Source: Ruania alba (GTDB lineage: Bacteria; Actinomycetota; Actinomycetes; Actinomycetales; Beutenbergiaceae). From it: DNA of 64,000 nucleotides. Location of the stretch: assembly GCF_900105765.1 (NCBI RefSeq), contig NZ_FNTX01000002.1, positions 2,232,001 to 2,296,000 of the forward strand, read 5' to 3'. Shown here in pieces: positions 44,933 through 52,757 of the stretch. The notes beneath the pieces were generated by a model. That model was not told the origin of the DNA and searched no databases. It was given only the letters and a program-made list of their open reading frames with translations. The position numbers were made by a program, and so were the translations under genes. Within the stretch, counting starts at the first letter, position 1, and each line of letters begins with the position of its first letter.

Positions 44933-46225
44933 ATGTTCGGAAGTTCTCTGCGCCAGCGGGCGCTCGGTGCGTTCATCCTGCTTGTCGGTGCAGCCTCAGC
45001 TGTGCTCGCGGCATTCGGCCAGTCGTCCGCTGCGCTGGTCGGCCTGGTGGTCATGGTGACACTGATTCTCGGGATGCAACTGGAAGCTCGTCCCCGCCAG
45101 GTGGAGACCCGCACCCGGGTGCGCTGGATCCAACGGGCGTGGCGGCGGCTGGATCGGCAACGCCACCAGCCGGCCGAGGTGGCTGTTGCCCACGACAATG
45201 ACGCAGCCGCACAGATCCGGACTCTGGAGGGCGAGCTGGCCAGTGCTCGCGGTGAGACCTCACGCCTCGACGACCTGGCGCGCGCGTCCTATCGTCAGTC
45301 GATCCGGCAGTACATCCGGGTGGTGCGGGCCGAGCACCGGCTGCGCGAAGACGAGAAATCAGCAGCGCTGCTCCTGCCCTTCAAACTGCGCAACCTCGAG
45401 TTCGCTGCCAGTCACGGTATCGGCGTACCCGAGGTGTATCGCGCCTGGCCGGACCTCGCGTCGATGGATCTGCATGATCTGCCTGACTCGTTCGTCCTGA
45501 AGTCCGACGGCGGAGCTGGTTCGGTTGGAGTCTTTCCGCTGAAACGGACGGGCGGGAAGTACCGGCTGCTCGGCAAGGACGAGGTTCTGTCCGAGGCGGA
45601 CCTGAAGGACAGGTTCGACGAACTGGGCTCGCGAGCACGTGCGCCGTACTTCGCCGAGGAGTTGCTGCACGCAGCCGACGGTGGTCCGATTCCGCTCGAC
45701 ATCAAGTGCTACATGTTCTACGGCGAGGTCGGACACGTCCTGGTGCGTCGCGTCGCAGAGCACGGGGACCCGTCCACGATCCGGTTGAAGTTCGTCGATG
45801 AGCGTGGTCAGGATTTCGGCCCGGTAGCTCTCGGGCGTCGGCACAACCACTCGATACCGCGCCCGGCGCAACTACCGCAGGTGGTCCAGGCTGCGCGGCA
45901 TCTCTCGCGTGCGGTGGGTCTGCCGTTCTGCCGGGTGGATCTGTATGAGACGACCCGTGGGATCGTCCTCGGTGAGATCACGCGTGCCCCGAGCGGCGGC
46001 AATGAGCGCTTCGTCGAAGCCCATGACGAACTCCTCGGACGGCGCTGGATCCAGAGTGAAGCGCGTTTGCAGCACGACCTCACCGTCGGCCGACCGTACG
46101 GTGCGATCTTCGGTTCCCATGCCGACCTGCACCTCTATCCTGAGGCGGCACCCTCGCGCGCGGCGGCGGCACGCCGGACGATCCTCGACTGCTCACACTG
46201 GTGTGTCGATGCCGATCGGGCTTGA
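44933..46225 (+). CDS. TupA-like ATP-grasp ligase with N-terminal membrane hairpin
   Basis: This 430-residue protein has two membrane helices (about 10-28 and 33-49) and a coiled coil (about 55-115). The ATP-grasp region follows: LRNLEFAASHGIGVPEVY, LPDSFVLKSDGGAG, PYFAEELL, IPLDIKCYMFYGE and RVDLYETTRG...LGEITRAPSGG, with a C-terminal CSHWC. The layout is the same as the gene at 36570, and each lies directly before an acyltransferase copy, so ligase and acyltransferase form a duplicated two-gene unit. It likely amidates a membrane-bound polymer intermediate; the substrate is unknown. The 218 bases upstream, between divergent genes, hold no gene and presumably both promoters. Confidence 0.85.
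   Translation: MFGSSLRQRALGAFILLVGAASAVLAAFGQSSAALVGLVVMVTLILGMQLEARPRQVETRTRVRWIQRAWRRLDRQRHQPAEVAVAHDNDAAAQIRTLEGELASARGETSRLDDLARASYRQSIRQYIRVVRAEHRLREDEKSAALLLPFKLRNLEFAASHGIGVPEVYRAWPDLASMDLHDLPDSFVLKSDGGAGSVGVFPLKRTGGKYRLLGKDEVLSEADLKDRFDELGSRARAPYFAEELLHAADGGPIPLDIKCYMFYGEVGHVLVRRVAEHGDPSTIRLKFVDERGQDFGPVALGRRHNHSIPRPAQLPQVVQAARHLSRAVGLPFCRVDLYETTRGIVLGEITRAPSGGNERFVEAHDELLGRRWIQSEARLQHDLTVGRPYGAIFGSHADLHLYPEAAPSRAAAARRTILDCSHWCVDADRA
45888..45999 (+). repeat. 112-bp identical tract shared by two TupA-like genes, copy 2
   Basis: Partner of 37507-37618; identity ends sharply at both sides. Confidence 0.85.
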
Positions 46226-46285
46226 AGAACACCGGCGACTACCGGCGCACGAAGCGCGTCGCACGAACCTGGGAGGTTGTGCACA

Positions 46286-48403
46286 TTGACCGCACAGAAT
46301 GCTGTGGAGTCTCGGACGAGTCGTGGTTCGGGTGGGGGGTTTCGGCCTGATATTGAGGGGTTGAGGGCTGTTGCGATTGGTCTGGTGCTGCTGTATCACG
46401 CTGAGGTGGTGGAGTTGGTTCCGGGTGGGTTTGTGGGGGTTGATGTTTTCTTTGTGATCTCGGGGTTTTTGATCACGGGGTTGTTGATCCGGGAGCTGGA
46501 GCGGTCGGGTCGGGTGTCGTTGGGCCGGTTTTATGCGCGGCGGGCGAAGCGGTTGTTGCCGGCGACGGGTGTGGTGCTGGTGGTCACGGCGGTGTTGACG
46601 TGGCTGAGTGTGTCGGTGGTGCAGTGGCGTGTTTTCGGTGGGGACATCGTGGGTGCGGCGTTGTATGTGGTGAATTGGGTGTTGGCTGGTCGGTCGGTGG
46701 ATTATCTGGCTGAGGATGTGGGGGTTTCGCCGGTTCAGCATTTCTGGTCGTTGGCGGTGGAGGAGCAGTTCTACATCGTGTGGCCGTTGTTGTTGGTGCT
46801 GGTGGGGTGGTGGGTGCGTCGGCGCACGCATGCGCGGTTGCGGCCGGTGATGGCGGTGGCGATCGGTGTGGTGATCGTGCCCTCGTTTGTGATCTCGTTG
46901 GTGTGGACGGCGTCGAATCCGGCGGTGGCGTTCTTTGTGACTCCGACGCGGTTGTGGGAGTTGGGGATTGGGGCGTTCGTGGCGATTGGTGCGCCGTTGT
47001 GGCCTCGGGTGCCGGCGCGGGTGGCCTGGGTGTTGGGGTGGTTTGGTCTGGTTGCGGTGGTGGTCAGTGCGGTGGTGCTGACTGAGCAGGTGGCGTGGCC
47101 GGGGTATGCGGCGTTGTGGCCGACGGTGGCCACGGCGTTGGTGATCGTGGCCGGGTTCACGAGTGGTCGGTGGGGTGCTGCGTCGTTGTTGGCGTGGAAG
47201 CCGGCGGTGTGGGTCGGTGGGTTGTCGTACTCGTTGTATTTGTGGCATTGGCCGTTGTTGGTGACGGCGACGAATCTGTGGGGTGAGCTTGGGGGGAAGA
47301 AGGGGTTGCTGGTGGCGGCGGCTTCGTTCGTGCCGGCGTATCTGAGTTATCGGTTGGTGGAGAATCCGTTGCGGTTCTCGAAGGGGTTGTCGGGCTCGAA
47401 CAGGTTGTCGTTGTCGTTGGGTGGGAACTTCACGTTGGTGGGGGTGGTGGCTGGTCTGGTGTTGGTGCTTGCGGTGCCGACCTCGACGACGAACCCAGAG
47501 CAGGGAGGTGGCCAGGGGCAGGCTGCGGGTGCGGCGGTGCTTGGTAGTGCTGCGACGGGCGGTGGGCCGACTCCGGGATCGGTGGCCTCGCTGGCCGAGG
47601 TCGAGTGGTACACGCCGGGGGCTACTGAGGCAGTGACTGATGTGCCGCCGTCGTACGCCCGTGGTTGTCAGCAGGATCAGGAGTCCACCGAGGTGCGGGT
47701 ATGTGAGCTTGGTGACCCAGACGGTGCGGTGACGCTGGTCGTCGTCGGTGACTCGAAGATCTTGCAGTGGTGGTCCGCCATCGACCAGATCGCCCAAGAT
47801 CAGGGGTGGCGGATCATCTCGATGACCAAGTCGGCCTGCGGCTTCCACGCCGGGATGCAGAACCAGGGCGCGGAGCCGTACGAGTCGTGCGTGGGCTGGA
47901 ACGAGAACGTCCGGGCGGAGATCCTCGAGATCGACCCGGACGCCGTGCTCACCTCCCAACGCAAGAAGTCAGCCCTGGAGGACCCCACGGACGGCTCGAC
48001 ACTCTCCACCGATGCGATGGTGGAGGCGTTGGAGGAGCACTGGACCGTTCTCGGTGATGCCGGGATTCCGGTGATCGCCCTTCTGGACAACCCATCCCCG
48101 GGTGGGAACGTCTACGAGTGCGTCGCCGAGAACCCGGACGACCTCTCCGCATGCGCCTTCGATCTAGACGAGGGTTTCGACGGCAGCGGCGCGCCGTCGA
48201 TGCTGGACGCCGCAGAACGGGTGGACGGTGCCCAGACCATCGATATGAGCCCGTACCTGTGCCCGGACGGCACCTGCCCACCGGTGATCGGCAACGTGCT
48301 GATCTACCGGCAGGGGACGCACCTCACTGATACGTACGTGCGTTCCCTCACCGACGATCTCGCCTCCTTGCTGGTGCCGGCCGTCGACAGAGCGGTCGAG
48401 TGA
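46286..48403 (+). CDS. OafA-like O-acyltransferase with SGNH domain, copy 3
   Basis: This 705-residue protein probably starts at the TTG at 46286, nine bases after GGGAGG; no ATG or GTG fits before the conserved SRGSGGGFRPDIEGL. The membrane domain is identical to copies 1 and 2, and identity with copy 2 continues through the first part of the SGNH domain (GDSKILQWW). The remainder is a mosaic of divergent and identical patches, ending with GTHLTDTYV as the His block. It lies 60 bases after the TupA-like gene. Two nearly identical acyltransferases with different SGNH tails suggest different acyl acceptors or positions; that is inference. Confidence 0.88.
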   Translation: MTAQNAVESRTSRGSGGGFRPDIEGLRAVAIGLVLLYHAEVVELVPGGFVGVDVFFVISGFLITGLLIRELERSGRVSLGRFYARRAKRLLPATGVVLVVTAVLTWLSVSVVQWRVFGGDIVGAALYVVNWVLAGRSVDYLAEDVGVSPVQHFWSLAVEEQFYIVWPLLLVLVGWWVRRRTHARLRPVMAVAIGVVIVPSFVISLVWTASNPAVAFFVTPTRLWELGIGAFVAIGAPLWPRVPARVAWVLGWFGLVAVVVSAVVLTEQVAWPGYAALWPTVATALVIVAGFTSGRWGAASLLAWKPAVWVGGLSYSLYLWHWPLLVTATNLWGELGGKKGLLVAAASFVPAYLSYRLVENPLRFSKGLSGSNRLSLSLGGNFTLVGVVAGLVLVLAVPTSTTNPEQGGGQGQAAGAAVLGSAATGGGPTPGSVASLAEVEWYTPGATEAVTDVPPSYARGCQQDQESTEVRVCELGDPDGAVTLVVVGDSKILQWWSAIDQIAQDQGWRIISMTKSACGFHAGMQNQGAEPYESCVGWNENVRAEILEIDPDAVLTSQRKKSALEDPTDGSTLSTDAMVEALEEHWTVLGDAGIPVIALLDNPSPGGNVYECVAENPDDLSACAFDLDEGFDGSGAPSMLDAAERVDGAQTIDMSPYLCPDGTCPPVIGNVLIYRQGTHLTDTYVRSLTDDLASLLVPAVDRAVE
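46330..47504 (+). repeat. acyltransferase cassette repeat, copy 3
   Basis: Third identical 1,175-base tract. Together the three direct repeats could recombine, deleting 3,521 bases (copies 1-2) or 8,445 bases (copies 2-3). Confidence 0.9.
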
Positions 48404-48406
48404 ACG

Positions 48407-50179
48407 TCACCAGACGTTGATCGTGTATAGGTAGGAGTTGCGGAACGGCACGGAGAAGTCGGAGTAGACATCGCCGGACCGCACGCGGTACCGAAACCGA
48501 CGGGACGGTCGGATCTGCGTCCGTGCCCGCCCGTTGACCACCTCGACGTCACGGACATGCGTCCACCCGGTGGTGTCCTCCCGCTGGAATGAGACCACCC
48601 CGTCCACTCGACCGTGCGGGCTCATCCAACTGATGTACAGGTCGGTCTCGCGGCGCGACTCGGTCTCCTTCGGACCACTGAGGTCGAGGATGGTGGAGTC
48701 GTCGGACCCCACGGTACGGATCTTGTGCCAGGTGCTGATCCCGTTCGGCCACGAGGTGTCCACACCGTCGGTGCTGGTGCTGATCGCCCGGACTCTGAGC
48801 CAGATGTCGTTGTGCGGACCGACCACATCGGTGCCGTAGCCGTTGCTCACCCTGATGTCTCGCACATCCCGCCACGACCCATTGGAGAGGCGTCGCTGCA
48901 GGCGGACGACGCCGTCGACTCCGACGCCGGCGATCTCCCAATAGACCCGTATCCGAGAGCCCGTCCCAGCGATCGAGCCGCCATGCCCCGTGAGTTGGAG
49001 CTTGACCCGATCGTCCAGCACCTCCTGAACCCCGGAGCGGATGGTGTCGAGCCGGGAGTAGAGGCGATCTCCAGGACAGGTGGTGGCCTTGGTGTCCCGG
49101 TGCGCGGAGATGGCAGGCAATGGCTCGGCCCCGGAGTTGGTGTAATTAGCGGTGATGGTGGCCGCCTGGATGCGATGGATGTCGAACTTCCACGCGAACA
49201 GGTCCCGATAGGAGGCGATCACCCGGCTGCTCGGCGTCATCGTCTGGAAGTTGCCGATGGCGCCGACGCCGAAGGCGTGAGAGTTGTAGTACTTGGTGTG
49301 CGCAGCGATCACCGCGCGGTTTCCTCCGCCGTAGGCGCCCTGCCAGATGCGGCCGAACCGGTCGATGAGGAAGTTGTAGCCGATGTCGTAGAAGTCCCGG
49401 GTCAGCACGTGGTACCGGTAGATGGATCGGATGATCGCGGGAACGTCCGAGTAGCTGTAGTCGTTCGATGTGGCGGTGTGGTGCACGAACCCGCCGCGGA
49501 CCTCACCGTAGGCCACACCGTCCTGGTTCTGCCGGATCGACTCGTCCGCCCCCCACCAGGCGCGCGAACCGATCGTCGGCTGTGACGTGACCATCGGCGG
49601 GTAGGAGTCGGAGTTGCTGGTGGTGCTCATCGTGGTCGCCGCGGGTGCACTGGTGCCCTCGTCCGACTGGCGCGACAGGGTGGCGGGCTCGTCCTGAGGG
49701 TGGATGAGCACCAATGTCAGGTCGTCCGGCAGAGAGGTGCCCGGGTCGGCGATCTCCACGGCGTCAGCGTCACCGACCCAGAACGGCTGCGTCCCCGAGG
49801 AGTTCTCTGCTCCGTCGCTGTGGTCGTCGGCGGAGAGCACGTTCCACTCCGACCAGGTGCCCGCGGTGCGTACCCGCACGGCCAAGCTCACGTCGGCATT
49901 GCCGGTCCAGGTCAGTGCCACGAGCTCGAAGGGCTCCGCCGTCCATGCCAACGATCCTTGAGCGGATAGCGCGTTCGCACGGACCTCGGTGCGGCTGACG
50001 CCCTGGTCGTCCGGCTGGGCCGCTGGTGTGGGCTGAGCCGGTTCGGCGCTGTCGTCCGGCGGTGCCGACGGGTCCGCCTGCGCGGCTACGGCCGGCACCA
50101 GCGCGGCTCCGGTACCGGCCACGGTGATCAAGGCCCCACGGCGCGTGATCTCCCACGGCGAGCCGATCTCCTTCGACAT
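48407..50179 (-). CDS. secreted PGRP-type N-acetylmuramoyl-L-alanine amidase (Tat signal)
   Basis: This 590-residue protein starts at the ATG at 50179. A Tat-type signal (WEITRRGALITVAGTGAAL) is followed by an acidic Pro-rich segment and a beta domain. A peptidoglycan-recognition/amidase domain spans about 195-385: RAWWGADESIR, GGFVHHTAT (His ligand), YNFLIDRFGRIWQG, HAFGVGAIGNF and SAHRDTKATTCPG (second His and Cys/Thr region). The C-terminal ~180 residues are repeated beta units (VDGVVRLQRRLSNGSWRDVRDI then VDGVVSFQREDTTGWTHVRDV), probably wall binding. The enzyme cleaves between MurNAc and L-Ala outside the cell. It converges with acyltransferase copy 3 (three bases between stops). Confidence 0.9.
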   Translation of the reverse strand: MSKEIGSPWEITRRGALITVAGTGAALVPAVAAQADPSAPPDDSAEPAQPTPAAQPDDQGVSRTEVRANALSAQGSLAWTAEPFELVALTWTGNADVSLAVRVRTAGTWSEWNVLSADDHSDGAENSSGTQPFWVGDADAVEIADPGTSLPDDLTLVLIHPQDEPATLSRQSDEGTSAPAATTMSTTSNSDSYPPMVTSQPTIGSRAWWGADESIRQNQDGVAYGEVRGGFVHHTATSNDYSYSDVPAIIRSIYRYHVLTRDFYDIGYNFLIDRFGRIWQGAYGGGNRAVIAAHTKYYNSHAFGVGAIGNFQTMTPSSRVIASYRDLFAWKFDIHRIQAATITANYTNSGAEPLPAISAHRDTKATTCPGDRLYSRLDTIRSGVQEVLDDRVKLQLTGHGGSIAGTGSRIRVYWEIAGVGVDGVVRLQRRLSNGSWRDVRDIRVSNGYGTDVVGPHNDIWLRVRAISTSTDGVDTSWPNGISTWHKIRTVGSDDSTILDLSGPKETESRRETDLYISWMSPHGRVDGVVSFQREDTTGWTHVRDVEVVNGRARTQIRPSRRFRYRVRSGDVYSDFSVPFRNSYLYTINVW

Positions 50180-50269
50180 GGCGTTCCTCCCTGTGACGCG
50201 GCGACGCCTGTCACCGTACGGCAGAGGGCGTCGAAGGCGCACTGCGGCATGCCGTCGGCGCGGAGAGAA

Positions 50270-51436
50270 TCAGTCCCGGTGATATACGTCCCGGGTGTAG
50301 ACCTTGTGCGGGACGTCGTCGAGATCTGAATGATGGCGGTTCGTCAGGATCACGTCCGCTCGGGCTTTGAACTCGTCCAAGTTCCGCACCACCGGCGAAT
50401 GAAAGAAGTGGCTGTCGGCTAGCTCGGGCTCATAGAGGATGACCTCCACACCCTTGGCCTTGATCCGCTTCATGATGCCTTGGATCGCCGAGGTGCGGAA
50501 GTTGTCCGAGCCGAACTTCATCGCCAGCCGGTACACCCCCACCACCTCGGGATCGCGTCGCAATACATCGGCGGCGATGAAGTCCTTGCGGGTGGTGTTC
50601 GCCTCCACGACGGCGTGGATCAGGTTCTGCGGGACGTCCTGGTAGTTGGCCAGCAGTTGCTTGGTGTCCTTCGGCAGGCAGTACCCGCCGTACCCGAAGG
50701 ACGGGTTGTTGTAATGGGTGCCGATCCGCGGGTCGAGGCCGACACCCTGGATGATCTGCTCGGAGTTGAGTCCGTGGCTGGCGGCGAATGAGTCCAACTC
50801 GTTGAAGTAGGCCACGCGCAGCGCGAGATACGTGTTGGCGAACAACTTGATCGCCTCGGCCTCAGTGGGGTCGGTGAGCAGGACGGGAACAACCGTCTCA
50901 TGCGCGCCCTCAAGGAGCAGTTCGGCGAACCGCTGGCCGTCCTCACCACGGTCGCCCACGACGATCCGGGACGGGTGCAGGTTGTCTGCCAGGGCGCGCC
51001 CCTCGCGCAGGAACTCCGGGGAGAAGAACACGCGCAAGTCGGGGTTCTCCTCCCGGATCCGGGCGATAAAGCCCACCGGGATCGTTGATTTGATGACGAC
51101 GACGGCACCGGGATTGATGCGCGTGACGTCGGCTATCACTTGTTCGACCGTAGAGGTGTCGAAGAAGTTCGCCTGCTCGTCGTAGTTCGTCGGAGTGGCA
51201 ACGATCACGAAGTCGGCACCGGAGTAGGCGACTGTGGTGTCCAATGTGGCCTCGATGGAGAGCCTGCCCGAGCCGAGGTACTCCTCGAGTTCGGTATCGA
51301 CGATCGGGCTACGCCCTGCGTTGACCTGTGCGACACGCTCGGGGTCGATATCTAGAGCGCAGACCTGATGATGCTGGGCTAGCAGGGCAGCCATGGACAG
51401 GCCCACGTACCCGGTTCCCGCGATGGCGATCTTCAC
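50270..51436 (-). CDS. ugd: UDP-glucose 6-dehydrogenase
   Basis: This 388-residue enzyme has a GTG start at 51436 (GAGGAG upstream); the longer frame has no conserved residues. NAD site [20 protein letters not shown], and GGYCLPKDT with the catalytic C253 mark the short Ugd type that oxidises UDP-glucose to UDP-glucuronate with two NAD. It is distinct from the GGHC-type enzymes at 3866 and 24867. UDP-glucuronate fits a teichuronic or teichuronopeptide-like polymer. It is read in the same direction as the amidase, 90 bases away. Confidence 0.93.
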   Translation of the reverse strand: MKIAIAGTGYVGLSMAALLAQHHQVCALDIDPERVAQVNAGRSPIVDTELEEYLGSGRLSIEATLDTTVAYSGADFVIVATPTNYDEQANFFDTSTVEQVIADVTRINPGAVVVIKSTIPVGFIARIREENPDLRVFFSPEFLREGRALADNLHPSRIVVGDRGEDGQRFAELLLEGAHETVVPVLLTDPTEAEAIKLFANTYLALRVAYFNELDSFAASHGLNSEQIIQGVGLDPRIGTHYNNPSFGYGGYCLPKDTKQLLANYQDVPQNLIHAVVEANTTRKDFIAADVLRRDPEVVGVYRLAMKFGSDNFRTSAIQGIMKRIKAKGVEVILYEPELADSHFFHSPVVRNLDEFKARADVILTNRHHSDLDDVPHKVYTRDVYHRD

Positions 51437-51530
51437 TGCTGAGGCTCCTCGTCTGGGGTGGCGAACAGGCTCACGATACGTGCCCGCACGGCGGACGGAG
51501 CGCATCTCGACGCGTGCGCCGCGTCAGGCG

Positions 51531-52703
51531 TCATCGCTGCCGAAGCGCCCGCCCCATGGCCGCCAGGCTCCGCTCCATGATCGGCCGCGGGGTGGCGAAG
51601 TTGTACCGCAGGGCCGTGCGCCCGACCTCCCCGCACTGGCCGCCGTCGGTCGTCGCGACTCCGGCGTGGGTGGCGAAGAACCCCGCGGGTGGACCGGGCA
51701 GGTCCAGGTCGGCGCAGTCGAGCCAGGCCAGGTAGGTGCCCTCCGGCGGTGTGTAGCTCACACCCGGCAGGTGCTCGGCCACCAGCTCGGCCAGTCGTCG
51801 ACGGTTGCCGTCGAGGTAGCCGAGCACCTCGTCCAACCACGGCTCTCCCGCGGCGTAGGCCGCCGTGTTCGCGATCACGCCCAGATTGGCGGCGCCGTGC
51901 TCGAACGATTTCCCGTGCCGGCGCCACAGTGCACGGTCGGCGTCGCTGGAGAGGACCACCTGGGCGCACTTCATGCCAGGCAGGTTCCATGCCTTCGACG
52001 CCGACGTGGCCGTGATCGTGTGCCCTGCAGCGGTTTCGCTGACCGATGCGTACGGCACGTGCCGGGCGGGTGCGTAGACCAGCGGGGCGTGGATCTCGTC
52101 GGAGAACACCCGCCCGCCGTGCCGCTCGACCACCTCGGCCACGGCCCGCATCTCGTCCGCTTCGAGCACCCGCCCGATGGGGTTGTGCGGGTTGCACAGC
52201 ACGAGCAGCCCGCCACCGTCGGCGAACGCCGCGTCCAGGGCGTCGAGGTCGTAGACGTACCGGTCGCCCTCGCGCGCCATTGGCACCTGGATGATGCGTC
52301 GCCCGTGCGTCAGCGGCACGGTGAGGAACGGCATGTAGGCAGGAGTCGGGAGCACCACTGCCGTTCCCGGCTCGGTGAAGAAGTCGATCGTCAGCTCCAG
52401 CGCCGCCAGCACGTCCGCCACCGGGTGCACGTCGGCCGGGTCCACCTGCCAGGCGTAGTGCTCATTCGCCCACGTGGCATACGCCTGCGACATGGCATCC
52501 GCGGTAGCGGCGGGGAGATACCCGAACGCACCGACGTCCACGGCTGCGTGCAGCGCCTGCGTGATCGGCGCGGCGATCGGGAAGTCCATCTCGGCCACGA
52601 ACGCGCCGATCTTGTCCGGAAAGGCCGTCCACTTGACGCTACCGACGGCCCGCAGGTGCTCGACCGTCAGATCGTCCAGGGACGGCATCGCCTTGTCATC
52701 CAT
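51531..52703 (-). CDS. PatB/MalY-type aminotransferase (cystathionine beta-lyase like)
   Basis: This 390-residue PLP enzyme of fold type I starts at the ATG at 52703 (MDDKAMPSLDDLTVEHLR). It has VLPTPAYMPFL, LLVLCNPHNPIGRV, VFSDEIHAPLVY, SASKAWNLPGMKC with the PLP lysine, and RYNFATPRPIMER for the carboxylate-binding Arg. Enzymes of this group act as C-S beta-lyases on cystathionine or as aminotransferases in the cytoplasm. It does not seem part of the polymer locus. It is divergent from the MFS gene at 52758 with 54 bases between, which must contain both promoters. Confidence 0.9.
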   Translation of the reverse strand: MDDKAMPSLDDLTVEHLRAVGSVKWTAFPDKIGAFVAEMDFPIAAPITQALHAAVDVGAFGYLPAATADAMSQAYATWANEHYAWQVDPADVHPVADVLAALELTIDFFTEPGTAVVLPTPAYMPFLTVPLTHGRRIIQVPMAREGDRYVYDLDALDAAFADGGGLLVLCNPHNPIGRVLEADEMRAVAEVVERHGGRVFSDEIHAPLVYAPARHVPYASVSETAAGHTITATSASKAWNLPGMKCAQVVLSSDADRALWRRHGKSFEHGAANLGVIANTAAYAAGEPWLDEVLGYLDGNRRRLAELVAEHLPGVSYTPPEGTYLAWLDCADLDLPGPPAGFFATHAGVATTDGGQCGEVGRTALRYNFATPRPIMERSLAAMGRALRQR

Positions 52704-52757
52704 GCGCCCATCCTCTCGCAGCCTTGCCGGGCCCGTGCGCAGTGCAACAATCGTCCG

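Noticed and set aside
34212-47959. Very long antisense open frames rich in His, Arg, Gln and Pro across the three acyltransferases (34212-35282, 37640-39595, 46193-47959).
   Set aside because: They are shadows of the TTG/GTG-rich coding strand, have low-complexity composition and no ribosome site, and change content where the SGNH domain begins.
51393-52757. Extended plus-strand reading before the MFS transporter.
   Set aside because: It is antisense to the PatB-type gene; the conserved transporter begins at the GTG at 52758.
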